DNA of 64,000 nt, taken from the NCBI RefSeq assembly GCF_030272615.1, contig NC_081414.1:527349137-527413136 (forward strand), in the 5' to 3' direction. Below are positions 12,426 to 24,285 of this stretch, in pieces. The position numbers and the translations under genes were made by a program. The notes beneath the pieces were generated by a model that saw only the letters and a program-made list of their open reading frames with translations, did no database searches and was not told where the DNA came from. Positions within the stretch are counted from its first letter, which is position 1. The number at the start of each line of letters is the position of its first letter. Origin of the DNA: Cryptomeria japonica. Taxonomy: Eukaryota > Streptophyta > Pinopsida > Cupressales > Cupressaceae.

Positions 12426-14205
12426 TCTCATGATTAATTTCTGGGGAATGAGTTCCAAAGATAGATTTTGGGGATGGATTAACTGTCAGATTATGAGTGT
12501 TTCTCGGCATCATATCCAAGATCATATGTGTGCGAAAGATTATAGTAATAATAGATGGGTTTGTGCGGACATAAGAAACAACTTCAAAACTATGAAAGAG
12601 TCTTTACACGGGGAATCTAAAAATAACAAGTTTTCAGAGTTTTATCTGCGGATTGAGAACTGCAGCAGTGGGTATCTTTACTTGGAGCTCAGAATGGGCG
12701 GTAACCTAAATAGGAACGAGCCTCTAGGATGCGATAATTGGAAGAGTGAAAGAAAGGTCTGGAGAAGGCTCCATAGACACGGCTTCACTGACTATATGGA
12801 AAAGCTTCACGGAAGCAGAAACTCTATGTCTTATAGTTTTGCTAAAAGCTGGAGTAACAACAGAGCCACCCTATTTGGGGAGATTTGGCAAATCGATGAA
12901 AACTTGATTGCAGAAGTCACGGGGCTCAAGATGGAGGGGACTAAATTTTACAAGGATCGGAAGTATGTAGTTGAGGCTTTCAAAAATTTCCCAAAGACGG
13001 AGGATGAGAAGGGAAAGCTTGCGAAGAAGGACAACATCTCCTACTACACTCCCCAGTAGGTGAAGCCTTTCTGGCAAAAAGTTCTTAGGGCTTTAATGGA
13101 ATATTTGACTGTGGATGGCAGATTTACAAAAATTTATAACTATCATTTCGCTATCCTGAACCATTTCCGCCATGGGGCTAAAATATCTGTGCCCTTCTAT
13201 TTAGCATCCTCTCTAAATGAGAGCCTTGTCGACTATGCTAAAAAGCCTAATTCCTATCCTTTAGCTCACCAGGGACTTATTTTGCTAATATATAAACATA
13301 TTAAGGATAAGGCTAGGGCAACCAAGGATGATCCTTTGATCATTAACACTCATATATCTGAGAGATGCAAAGACTCTAACTCAAATGGGGATCAGCCCAG
13401 CACCCCTACCCATAAAAAAAGGAAAGTTGAAACAGAGCATGAAGAAAAGAAGGTGCATTATGATGAAGAAGAGGAAAAGGATAAGGACAGTGATACTGAA
13501 ATGGAGCCAAAAAAGGATGAGAACTATGGTGACGGGGAGGAAGGGGGTAATTCTGAGAACACTCACTCTAACCCTAATGGTTCGAAAAGCGAGAATGAGG
13601 CTCTGAATCCTAAGGAGTATGACAACCCTAATGCTGAGGAGACTGAAAAGAGCAAGGACTCTGCGGATACCATCTTGGACACCGCCCGCAATTGCACTCT
13701 TGAATTCTTCAATTTCCAAAAATGGGTTGTTGAAAACATCACCAGTATGCAAGGTAAGCAAAGGGAGCTGGAAGATAAGATCAATAAGCTGATTAAGATG
13801 TCTGACTCTAGGAAACAGAATGAGGATACGGAAAACAATGAATCGGAGGAGGAAATGGAGATGGAGGACTAGCTAGAGAAAGATCTAATAAATGGGGACC
13901 TAAAACATTTGGAGGATGTTATTAGAACTATGAACAAGCAGGTGGAGGAGGACAAAGACAACGTCAACACCCAGATTGCCCGTACTGAGAAGGAATTGAA
14001 AAGCCTTATGAACCATAGCCTCCAGGTCCTTAAAGTTTCTTCCCAGAATATGAATGCACTGGTGGATCATTTGGAAAAGAAAAATCAGGAGAAGAACCTG
14101 GTAATTATAGAAGATGCTCCAACTTCCAGCCCTACCCATCAGAATCCTAGGCGCGGAACTAGGCAGACTACTGTTGAGAAGGACACCAAAATGAAAGAGA
14201 GTTAG
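12412..14205 (+). pseudogene. LINE ORF3: extra ~597-codon protein downstream of ORF2
   Basis: A third ORF in a different frame. Its ATG at 12412 overlaps the ORF2 stop (12423-12425) by 14 bases, as in termination-reinitiation coupling. One frame continues to TAG at 14203, broken only by TAG at 13057 and 13870. The N-terminal ~300 residues look globular (NNRATLFGEIWQIDENLIAE, HFRHGAKISVPFYL, QGLILLIYKHI), recalling the 'putative plant transposon protein' domain found in gag-like plant element proteins. Then come an NLS-like KKRKVE (about 13417), a long Glu/Asp/Lys-rich tract, and a predicted coiled coil (about 13700-14090). Function unknown. Most L1-type LINEs have only two ORFs. Confidence 0.75.
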
Positions 14206-14468
14206 ATTGGACAGGAAATCAATGACCTGAGGGAATGGCCAAGGCGATGATGCTCTTGGTACAGAATGTTGAGGAAACTATGAAGAGTTTTTAATTTTCT
14301 TGTAATGCTAGGCTTGGGGTCAATTTCGTGCTGGCCTCTTGTTGTCCTTTTCTCTGCTGCTGGGTTTTTTGTTGGTCTTTTGCAGCTATCTTGTTTTCTT
14401 TCCTTCTTGAATATCTTTTGAATGTAATCGGGTTTTGGGTCGCTTAAAACATGTTTTTACTTAAACAA
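14206..14468 (+). other. LINE 3' untranslated region
   Basis: T-rich non-coding tail containing TTTTGAATGTAATCGGGTTT near 14414-14435 and TCGCTTAAAACATG, ending in CTTAAACAAAA at the TSD. T-rich stretches ending in a short A run fit plant L1 3' ends. Confidence 0.7.
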
Positions 14469-14484
14469 AAACAAGGAGAACATG

Positions 14485-17290
14485 AAAAGCAAGAAGAAGG
14501 GATTACCATCAAAGTAAAAGAAGAATCTTGTCAACAAGTTCAAGAAATACGAGCAAATGCAGAATCTGAACAAGATATTCTAGAAGCAGTGAAAATAGAG
14601 ATGGCATAAATCAGGGAACTTTTTGCACCATGCAAAATTCCTGTATGGTATAGTGGGGTACTCCTAGACCATGGTTCAGAGACAGATTCAAACGAGTATG
14701 AATGGGGTCCAGATATCTTATCTAGTACATCAAGTAAAGAAAACAATGAAGAACAAATAGCTATTATAGAGGAAGATTTGTCTATTACAAAACAAAAGAT
14801 GGAGTTAGAAAGAAGATGAGAAGAAATTAGAATTCAGAGAAAAGAGGCATATACAAAACAACAAATGAAAGGGAATGACAAAGACAAAGAAGTACTACCA
14901 CACAGGAAGTACAAACAGAGATGGATCAAGCATCAAGAAATATCAGATTTTTATCAAATAAGGAACAAGATGTATCAAGATGTGGCAGAAACATAGAAGA
15001 ATTAAGAAATAGTCAAGTAGGATTGACTATTAGTCCAGAAGAAGTTGAGTTTGAAAGAAGACAAAATCTAGCAAAAGAATCCTCTTTATCATGTACACAA
15101 GTATGTCAACTTCAAAATGCAAATGAAGTCATTGAAAATAATCAAGAAGGAATTTGCAGTATTAAAGACGTGTGTGTTGATATAATCCATTCGTTTAAGG
15201 GACAAATGTTAGCTGAAGAACCATTTGAGTGTGAACTACAAAATACTAATACTGATTTTGTTTGAACTAATTGGAATACACTTGGGAAAGACAATTCTCA
15301 AAATCATTTGATCTATGACATTACCTACTCTATGCCAAATTATGATCATTATGTCATGAACTTTGAAGCATCTAATGATGACAATGATTATGACTTACCC
15401 CTTCTTCATCCTGAACTAATTGATTGGGATAATTTAGAAAACCATGAATTAGATGTCTTTTCTAATGATCATGACTTAGTCGTGTATCTTAATGCTAACG
15501 AAACCAAAACACCTAAGATATCTTCCATTGCAGAATCAAGTAACGTTTCTTGAAGTCAAGAGAATGCCAAACTTTCCAGTCGCAAAATTGAAATAAAACA
15601 AGGAAAGAGACCTATTGTTGAAAACCATTTCATGGCAACACTAGATCAATCAAAAGGGAAAATAAAGGATGTATCTGATGGTAAAAACCTCTTTGAGGTG
15701 CCAGAAGATGAAAAGTTTGACATTCTTCCTGCATATTTTCAGGAGAGATTTGCTATCCTAATAGAACCAAAGGAAGTAGTAAACATTGGTACATCAAAGG
15801 ATACTAAGATACTTCATTACGTTGCCTCAATATCAGATGAAGAGAGGAAAGAATACATGGAATTTTTTAAACAAAGACAAATAAATTTTGCTTGGTCCTA
15901 CGTAGACATGATAGGACTTAATCCAGATCTTATCATGCATCATCTTAATATGGATTCAAAAGAAAAACTAGTTAAGCAAAAGATAAGAAAGATGCATCCA
16001 CACATTGCTCTTCTTGTAAAAATCGAGCTGAAGAAACTATTAGATGTGGGTTTCATAAGACCGGTTGCTTATCCAGAATGGGTTTCAAGTATCATACCAA
16101 TGTCAAAGATAGATAAGAGTATAAGAGTTTGTATAGATTTTAGAGATCTGAATAAAGCATGTCCTAAAGATGATTTCCCGCTACCAAACATTGATATAAT
16201 TATGGACTTATCAGTAGGACATGAGATGTTTTCATTAATGGATGACTTTTCAGGATATAATCAAATAAGAATTGCACCTGAAGATCAAGAAAAGACAGCA
16301 TTCACCTGTGCATGGAGAACTTATTTCTGGAATGTTATGCCATTTGGGCTTAAGAATGTAGGAGTGACTTATCAAAGGGCTATGACAAAAATTTTCCATG
16401 ATATGATGCATACATTTATGGAAGATTATGTAGATGATATACTTTCAAAATCTCATAAAAGACAAGAACATTTGAATATCTTAAGCAAGATTTTTGATAG
16501 GCTAGAAAGATATTAGTTGAGATTAAATCCAAAGAAATGTGCATTTGGAGTAACCTCTGGAAAACTTCTTGGGTACATTATATCATCTCGCTAAATTGAA
16601 GTAGATCCTGAAAAGGTTAGAGCCATCATGGAAATGGAGTCACCTAGGAACATAAGTCAATTGAGATCTTTACAAGGAAGATTGCAATCAATCAGGAGAT
16701 TTGTCTCTCAATTAGGAGATAGATGTCATCCATTCACCCATCTTCTACATAAGAATATTCCATTCAAATGGGATCAAAAATGTGAAGAAGCTTTTTTGCA
16801 AATAAAAGAATATCTTATGAATCCTCTAGTACTGGTATCACCAACCAAAGGGAAACCATTGTTGCTCTATATCTCAGTGACAAATGTATCATTAGGAGCT
16901 CTCCTATCTCAACATGATGAAGAAGGAAAAGAAAGAGCGGTGTATTATATCAATAGAACACTTGTCGGCTATGAACTGAATTATTCCTCAATAGAGAAGA
17001 CATGTCTATCAGTTGTGTTTGCAACTCAGAAGCTGTGACATTATATGTTGACTCATTCCGTGAAAACTAATAGCAAAGATAGATCCACTAAAGTATTTGT
17101 TGAGCAAGTCAACCTTGACAAGAAGACTAGCCAAATGGGTTATGATACTGAGTGAATTTGATATAGAGTATGTTGACCGAAAAGCTATCAAAGGATAGGT
17201 CATTGTTGATCAATTGGTTGAAGCACCTTTACAACATGAGATGCCTTTGCACATTGAATTTCCTGATGCAGACATTTTGATAGTAAGTAC
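14485..17290 (+). pseudogene. pol: pol of element A: linker, reverse transcriptase and RNase H
   Basis: The element resumes after the LINE. A spacer resembling that of element B (TISPEEVEFERRQNLAKE, SIKDVCVDIIHSF, DITYSMPNYDHYVMNFE) leads into RT. RT motifs: KQKIRKMHPHIALLVKIEL, VCIDFRDLNKACPKDDFPLP, SLMDDFSGYNQI, FGLKNVGVTYQRAM and the catalytic YVDD near 16425. RNase H starts around 16860 (PLLLYISVTNVSLGALL). One frame persists from 14921 to 17038 with stops at 15263, 15551, 16514 (TAG for Gln), 16591 and 17036 (TGA for Arg). A shift follows near 17065. Confidence 0.9.
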
Positions 17291-17760
17291 AAAATTTTGG
17301 GAATTGTACTTTGATGGTTCTTACACACAATATGGATCAGGCACGGGAATATTTTTCATCACACCATAGGGACACATAATTCCAAAATCATATAGACTGT
17401 GGTTTCCATGCACCAACAATACTGCAGAATATGAAGCATTGACTATTGGGCTTAAAATGGTCATTGAATTGAATGTCAAAGAACTACACGTCTATGGTGA
17501 TTCATAGCTTATCATCAACCAAATAAATGATGATTATCAGACTAAAGATGATAATCTCATGCCATACAAGCAACTGGTAGAGGAGTTTAAAGAACACTTT
17601 AAATAAATATCATTCACCCATATTCCAAGAAGTGAGAATAAAGTAGCAGATTCCATGGCTACAATAGCATCTCTCTTGCAAAATCAGGAGAATCAACATC
17701 GTTATGAATTTCTCGTGGAAGATATCTTAACCCCTACCATTCAATCCTAGCATATCTACC
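17290..17760 (+). pseudogene. Second (archaeal-type) RNase H of element A
   Basis: After the first RNase H and its tether comes a second RNase H fold: WELYFDGSYTQYGSGTGI, NNTAEYEALTIGLKM, HVYGDS and NKVADSMATIASLLQ. These carry the D, E, D and D catalytic positions. A duplicated RNase H of this type in front of integrase is diagnostic of the Tat lineage (established knowledge). TAG stops at 17367 and 17505 each replace an expected Gln, and TAA near 17604 interrupts further. Confidence 0.85.
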
Positions 17761-19049
17761 AAATTTTCCATATATGAGGAACCAGTCAATCCTTATACGG
17801 TCAAACTTATCAGTACTTAAAAGAGAATATCCTTCCTCTTGACCTATCCCGCAATCAGAGAAGGAATTTTATCCGTCAGTCCTCTTGCTATACTATTATT
17901 GCAGATATCCTATATAGGCGAGGTCTAGATAGTACTTTATTGAGATGTCTTGAACAAGAAGAAGCTGAGAAAGTTCTCAATGAAGTTCATGCAAGTATTT
18001 GTGGCACACACTCAAGTGGCTTAACACTGGCTAAGAAACTTCTTCGTATGGGTTACTATTGGCCTACTATGGAGAGAGATTCATTCACAGATGCTAGTAA
18101 ATGCAAACAATGTCAGGTCCGTGGGAATCTCATTCATGCACCAGCACAAGAATTATATCTTATGATAGGATCATGGCCATTTTCTCAATGGGGCTTTGAT
18201 TTGGTAGGAAAGATAAATCCCTCATCTTCTAATGGACATAAGTTCATTCTGACTGCTACTGAATATTTCACCAAATGGATTGAAGCAGTACCTCTAACAA
18301 CAATGACAAGAAAACAAATATCATCATTCATTTTGAATTATATAATTTGTCGCTATGGAGTTCCTATGACTATTATCACTGATAATGGAAGACCATTTAA
18401 GAATCAAGATGTGAAGGAGCTATGTGAACAATTTCATATCCAACATAGGTTTTCTACTCCATATTATCCATGGGGAAATGGTCAAGATGAGGCATCAAAC
18501 AAAACTATCTTGAAAATTTTAAAGAAAACAGTCAATGAAGCTAGAAAAGATTGGCATATTCAGCTGAATCCTGCTCTTTGGGCATATCGAACTAGCATCC
18601 GTAATCCAACAAGGGAAACTCCATATTGTTTGGTCTATGGATCAGAAACCATATTACCTATAGAAGTAGAGACAGCCTCTCTATGAGTATCCTTGAAAGG
18701 TCTTATACCAAAAGAAGAGCAATGAGTCTCTCAACTCCAAGAACTTGAACTGATTCAGGAATGTCGCCAAAATGCAATAGATCATTTGAAAGTATATCAA
18801 CAAAGAATGGCAAGAAGTTATAACCACAGAGTCAAGCCACACATTTTTTAGATTGGAGATATAGTTTAAAGGGAGAATCCAAGAAATCAACAAGACTGAG
18901 AAAAGAAGGGAAAATTTGAACCAAATTGGCTAGAACCTTTTGTCATAGTAGCAGCATATGGACCAGGAGCATACAAGTTATCTACCCCTGAAGGTGATTG
19001 GTTTGATGAACCTATCAATTCTATTCATCTCAATAAATTATATGCTTGA
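17761..19049 (+). pseudogene. Integrase of element A
   Basis: Inserts the cDNA into the genome. An HHCC zinc domain (HASICGTHSSG then CKQCQ) is at about 17990-18120. The catalytic core has FDLVGKI, ITDNGRPF and NGQDEASNK, giving the D-D-E triad. The C-terminal part ends PNWLEPFVI... DEPINSIHLNKLYA before TGA at 19047-19049, with no chromodomain seen. The stretch 17940-18686 is open. Further stops follow at 18684, 18849 and 18866 or nearby, including TAG for Gln and TGA for Arg. Confidence 0.88.
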
Positions 19050-21000
19050 GATATAAAGTCCTAGAAAAAATCAATAAAAAGCATATAAAGTCCTGAAGAA
19101 ATCAATAAAAATCAGAAAAGCATAAAATCCCTAAAAAGCATAAAACAGATAAAAGCAAAAAAAAACAGTGAAAAATCAAAAAATCAATCAAAACAAATCA
19201 AAAAAAAAATGCAATAAATTTAGATGGTGAAAACCTGGTAAACATGTGCTATCTAAAAAGTAAGTTCCTCCATCTATGAGATCGCTTTGTGCACCTATTC
19301 ACTCCATCCTATCCACTCCTACCACATCTATCACTTCCATATATCTTATCTTATCCATTCCATCTTTCGCATCCATTGCTCTGAACCATTTAGCAAGAAA
19401 ATATGCAGCTTACCAATAATTATCAATCTTTGACACACTTGCCGTAGTCACTATCTTAGATTTTATCAAAATCAATCAATCTGCATTTGTATCCCGCCAT
19501 GGTTTGGATCTTGATCAATTCATATATCCATAATAAATTTTTGTTTCCGTTGGGGGTAAAATCCTAATTCCTTTTGCTAAGGTGATCTTTTAAATCTTTG
19601 AAAATCCAAAACATTTGGAAAATTTTAGAAAAACCAAAAACACTTAGGGTTTTGAAATAGATAATGAGCAATAAAGCAATGGAGATCAAGGCGTCTTATA
19701 ATAACTGATTGTGAAACTCCAAAATCAAAGAATCAACCAGCAAGTAATAAAGGATTATCAAAGATCATTCATCAAGATGATTATATCAGTTAATGACCAT
19801 AAGAACATGAGAATGACATACAAGATTCAGTGTTTATATCTTGGTTTTATTGCTAATCATGTACTCTATGTGACTCAATGATGTCCATGACTAGAGAAGC
19901 TATGATGGGGCATGATTACTTTTCTTTGATTGCTATCTGTGGTTTATCTCTTATTAAAGCATGTACTTGTCTCAGGATATGATTGGCAAAAGATCAAGGA
20001 GGATGTTCCAAGTCATGCATGAAAGGAGATAATCCTTGTCTATTCTACAAGAAATACTCAGGTCAGCTTGACTCATTATATCAAGTTGCTTGTATTAACT
20101 TGCTATATCAAAATCCATGTAAGAATTACTTGGGTCAGCTTGGATCATTATGACAAGTTGCTTGTATTTTCTTACAACATTTTAAAGCTCAATGATGAAA
20201 TTAAGCACTGTTACAAGACAATATATGAAGAATGGCAGTATCATTTTTAGTTCGATCATTTCATTAGCTCATTTTTCATCTGTATTATAAGAATTCAATG
20301 TCAGTTGCATTATAAGCATCTCATTTCATTCACAGATCAACGGTCAAGAATAAAGATTGAGTATACTTGGACAAACAAAAACAATTTGCATTTGATCATT
20401 ATAGGTGCATTCATTTTTAGAATCATTTTAATCGTCATCTATTTCATTTAGTTGCATTTAAATCATTGCATTAGTTTGCATTCTATTAAGTGCATTTCAT
20501 TAATCATGTAGTGTATCATCATTATTATTTGCATTATCATGAAAGTTAATTAAGATCATTTAGTTGCATCTTTGCACTTAGTTTCATAATCATTATAAGC
20601 ATTACATATAAAAAATCAAAAACATTTGAAAAACATATTGCATAATCATTCATTTGCATTTCCATATAGATCATTGAATTTGCATCATTTAAGTCAGTAA
20701 TCATTTTCAATTGCATCCAAGGTCATCAAATTCAGGAAAAAAAAAAGACATTTATCATTGCATCATCATATAAAGCATCATCATAATAAAGAAAAAAATA
20801 TCATAACATCATCCATCTAATCATTGCATCCATATAATCAATGCATATAGAACACCATCATATAGAATAACATGAATAATAAAAGATCATCATCATATAG
20901 AGTCCATGTCTAGATCATCATAAACAATAAAAGTCCAAGTATACAATGATATCAGATCAAAAGTACAAATGTCTCATCAATACAAAGTCAAGTCAAGGCT
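19050..21000 (+). other. 3' spacer of element A, no gene seen
   Basis: AT-rich DNA with short, irregular repeats: AAAGCATAAA and AATCAATAAA runs at 19050-19230, and a CATCATTATCATTTGCATT-like low-complexity tract at about 20400-20960. No coding signal. Long spacers between integrase and the 3' LTR are usual in Tat/Ogre-type elements. Confidence 0.6.
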
Positions 21001-23050
21001 GTTATGTACCACTACCACCTGACTTTGTCCGTCTCTGTGGCTATGGGCGAGAAGGTCCTCCAAATACCTATCTTCCACAATCACCACTCCTCTGAGGAGG
21101 TCCCATGACTCCACTGCTGCTAGTATCCATCCTCACAGTGGTATGATAACTACCTGCTCTCTGGCTTTCTGTAACTAAATCCTCATATAGTTGTCGCCAA
21201 CGGGAAGTCTCCTTCCCGGCCTGATCTAGTTCTCTAATAGATCAGCTGAGAGAGTGCCCAATCCAACCTGCTAAATATGATCAAGGAGGCCCTGAGTATC
21301 ATGTTGTCTCCTAATAGTTGTGTCTCTCTCTGTCATGAGTATCTGTACTTGTTCTCTTAGCTGATCTATCTATGATCTGAGACTATCCATGGTAACCTGC
21401 TCTGGCACATCCTGCTTTGGCACATCCTGCTCTGGTAAATCCCACTACAGTACATGAACCCCAATACCCTCATCTCCACCTCCCTAACCACCTGCTAGAA
21501 TCTCAGTATGAGTAGCTCTCAGAACCTATCATCTAATGAGTGGCACATGATCCTCTGGATCCTCATCCTCTCCACCATGAGATGCAATAACCCTAGGGTC
21601 TGGCTAAATCTAACCAAAATCAATGCCTCTCCCACAACCCCCATCCAGTCTAATCATCCTGCCTCCTCCTATCGATGGCAACCCTCTCGGTAATCTCATC
21701 CTTGCCCTGCCAATATCCCTCCTAATTCGTCCAACCTCTCTCCCACCCATAAGAAGCGGTCTCCCAATCCTGCCAACTGATCCAAATGGTCCTCCACGGA
21801 CTCTCAATTGACCTCCTCTCCATCTGGGTCTCCTACCACCACCACCTCCATCTCCACCTCCTCCTCCCTCCTGAGCAACTCTAAGCTCTCATCTTCATCT
21901 CCTTCTTCATCTCCTGATAACTGGATCATTTGAATCATCATCCTCATCTCCTAAGCTAGGAGGAGGATCTGTTGGATCAGTAATATGAGGAGATGGATGT
22001 GCTAGTATGTACTGAGCATAATCTGCAGTAACCCTAGGATCTAGAATGTGCAATCTCATATCATAAGCCACCCTAGGAGTAGCAAGAAACTCTACATGAG
22101 CAATCTCAAATGACAAAGAAGGTCCCCAATCTTGCCTATCTCTATATCATCGAGCATATATCGTGACACCAGTAGGCATAGGCTGAATGATACTAAATTT
22201 TCTAAGAATGTGACTCATCAACTATCTCTCAACAATGTATGGAGTCCAACCAATGAGATATCTACTCTGCATAATAAATGGTAATGTCCGTGCATCATCC
22301 ATCCATGACTCACAATCAGCATATGGTCTCCAAATAACACTATCCAATGAATCAAGAACCCAATGCCAATACTCCATCTTACCCAGCTTATGCTAAGTAA
22401 GGATACCTACATACAGATAAACATATGGTTGCCTCTCTCCATGAACTCTATGATGGATAGGCTGAGTAATAGCAATGTTCTCCCAGCACCAGATCTGCAA
22501 AAGTGTGCATCTTGTTGCCAGACTAGCACCATCATTGAAAACAACCTGATGAAGATCATGATAAAAATGAGAAAGAATACAAATACCCCACGCATATCGA
22601 GTCTGATGCTGCATCATGCTCTGAAGAATCTCACCCCACCCAACAGCAAAAACATCAAGATCTCATATCTGGATAGATGAATCCCCCAATCAAACCTGCA
22701 AGAATCACAGGGAGAGTCTCATAATACATAATCACATCCTCCCATCGGATCTCTCCTCTCGAGATTCTCTCATCACCAAATATGGCTCTACAAGCCTCTG
22801 TCCCTACATGATCCTGAAAATCATACTGAACTAGCTCGCCAGTCACTGGGATATGAAGAATCCTATACACATCCTCAAGCGTCACACTAATCTCACCCAT
22901 GGGAAGGTGGAAAGTGTTATGCTCACTGTCCCATCTCTCAGCTAATGTTGTCAACAATCCCCTATTATGGGTAATATCAGGCATGTATAACAGATGGTGT
23001 AATCCACAGGCATCTATATGTCTCACCTCTGCCTGTGTAAGCTCTGGCAC
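21000..23050 (-). pseudogene. Antisense ORF of element A: plant mobile domain (PMD) protein
   Basis: On the strand opposite gag-pol, a reading frame starts with MPELTQAEVRHIDACGLHHL at 23050. The first 131 codons are open, then TGA at about 22653 and one shift before 22617. Motifs ERWDSEHNTFHLPMGEISVT, LEDVYRILHIPVTGELV, YETLPVILAGLIGGFIYPD, TRYAWGICILSHFYHDLHQ and MSFEIAHVEFLATPRVAYDM are in order those of the plant mobile domain (MAIN/MAIL1-like aminotransferase-like family). Proline/acidic and Gly/Arg-rich segments follow to about 21600, and the frame can be traced weakly to about 21000. Extra antisense ORFs are known in Tat-group elements; the role is unknown. Confidence 0.8.
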
Positions 23051-23349
23051 TTAGTGTCACATCACCGATAATTTCTCCCGACACTGGAGAACATCAAGTT
23101 TCTCTTGTTTACCAAGATAATTCGATCAATCATCACTCATCTATCTATCACATCAAAGAGATCGCTAATCTATCATATCAATCTTTACAAAATGAAGCAA
23201 ATTAGGCTATCAAATCATTTTAAACCTATCAAACATGGTTTTCTATCAATCACTGAGTTCAATAAAAAATCTGTTATGCTCTTAAATCAGAAACTAAATC
23301 AGTTTCTTAGAGCTAATATATCCAAACAAATCAAATCAATCTATCAAAC

Positions 23350-23377
23350 AACATCAATCAATCAATCAATCAATCAA
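23350..23377. repeat. (ATCA)n microsatellite
   Basis: Seven uninterrupted tetranucleotide units of ATCA/CAAT type within the 3' spacer of element A. Confidence 0.8.
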
Positions 23378-23464
23378 GTACCTATTCATCATAATTGTGC
23401 ACCAGACGCGCCTAAATCTAATCAACAAAGTGATTTTTGGCTATGAAATCTATCAAAAGAATTC

Positions 23465-23770
23465 ATCTAGAGCATATGCGCTAACCCTTTTAACAAAAGC
23501 GGTATCCTATTGAACACAGGCACTAAACAAAGAAAATGCGCTAACTATTTTAACAAAAGCGATAACACCAAGAACATATGCGTGAAACAAACCAAATGCG
23601 CTAACTTTAGATGCAAAAGCACAAACACACAATGCAGAAGCGCTAACTTAAACAAATGCACTAACATTCCTAACACATGCACTACCAAAATGAGCACATG
23701 CGCTAACATTGGCAAATGCGCTAAACCTAAATGTAAATGTGCTAAACTTAAATGCAAAGTGCTAACCAAA
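23465..23770 (+). repeat. Inverted-orientation AAATGCGCTAAC repeat array near the 3' end of element A
   Basis: About 15 degenerate copies of AAATGCGCTAACNTT(A/T) occur here, the reverse complement of the leader motif GTTAGCGCATTT at 1470-1770. A plus-strand open frame of 159 codons spans the array (23510-23989). Its repeated KCAN/KC residues are simply the translation of the repeat, so I do not call it a gene. Confidence 0.85.
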
Positions 23771-24270
23771 TACCAAAAATCGCAAAAAATTCAAAAAATT
23801 CAAAACACGCGCCAAAAAAAAAAACATGAAAAATTGTACGACAAGTTGCAAACAAAGCTCAGGATAAGATACATACTGGATACCCATACTCAGGAGGTTG
23901 TTGATATCATCGAACGCGCTCAAATCGATGGTTCTCCAAAGGAATCACCATTTTGCGACCTCACCAAGACAATTTTCTCCACAAGCTGACAAGGATGAAA
24001 ATGAAATTAAAATTAAACTTGGTTAATTTTATAATTACTATTTGAAAGGGTAATTAATTCTTTTCAATGAGGCAATTTAATTTGTTTTTCACAAATGAAT
24101 TTAATTGATGGAACTTTTCAATTATCATGAGATCAATCGTTCAAAGCAAATTTTTCAACAATTTCACGATCAATCTCCCGAGGGGGCACACAATCAGGAT
24201 TTTCATCTTCATCAAGTGCACTATCGAGACTTGATTTAATCTTTGAAACAATGTTGTCTTGACATCATTT

Positions 24271-24285
24271 CAAAGAGGGGCAAAA
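24271..24285 (+). other. Polypurine tract of element A
   Basis: CAAAGAGGGGCAAAA lies immediately before the TG that opens the 3' LTR. Such purine runs prime plus-strand DNA synthesis in LTR retrotransposons. Confidence 0.85.

Larger units (their letters stand above)
6548..14468 (+). mobile_element. Full-length L1-type LINE with three ORFs, inserted in element A
   Basis: A non-LTR retrotransposon bounded by a perfect 16-base TSD, AAACAAGGAGAACATG, at 6532-6547 and 14469-14484. It holds ORF1 (nucleic-acid binding), ORF2 (endonuclease, RT, zinc knuckle, RNase H) and an additional ORF3 that overlaps the end of ORF2. The 3' end has a short A-rich tail (CTTAAACAAAA) rather than a long poly(A). Since the TSD is intact and ORF1 is present, the copy appears complete at the 5' end. 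All three ORFs carry stops, mostly TAG. Confidence 0.93.

Noticed and set aside
6548-14205. TAG as a reassigned or read-through codon in the LINE and gypsy ORFs
   Set aside because: TGA and TAA stops and frameshifts also occur, the pattern is shared by unrelated elements, and Gln/Trp positions fit cytosine deamination. Decay is simpler.
23510-23989. 159-codon plus-strand frame with many Cys/Lys residues (KCAN repeats), looking like a cysteine-rich peptide
   Set aside because: It is the translation of the AAATGCGCTAAC repeat array; the minus-strand frames over 1493-1797 show the same residues for the same reason.
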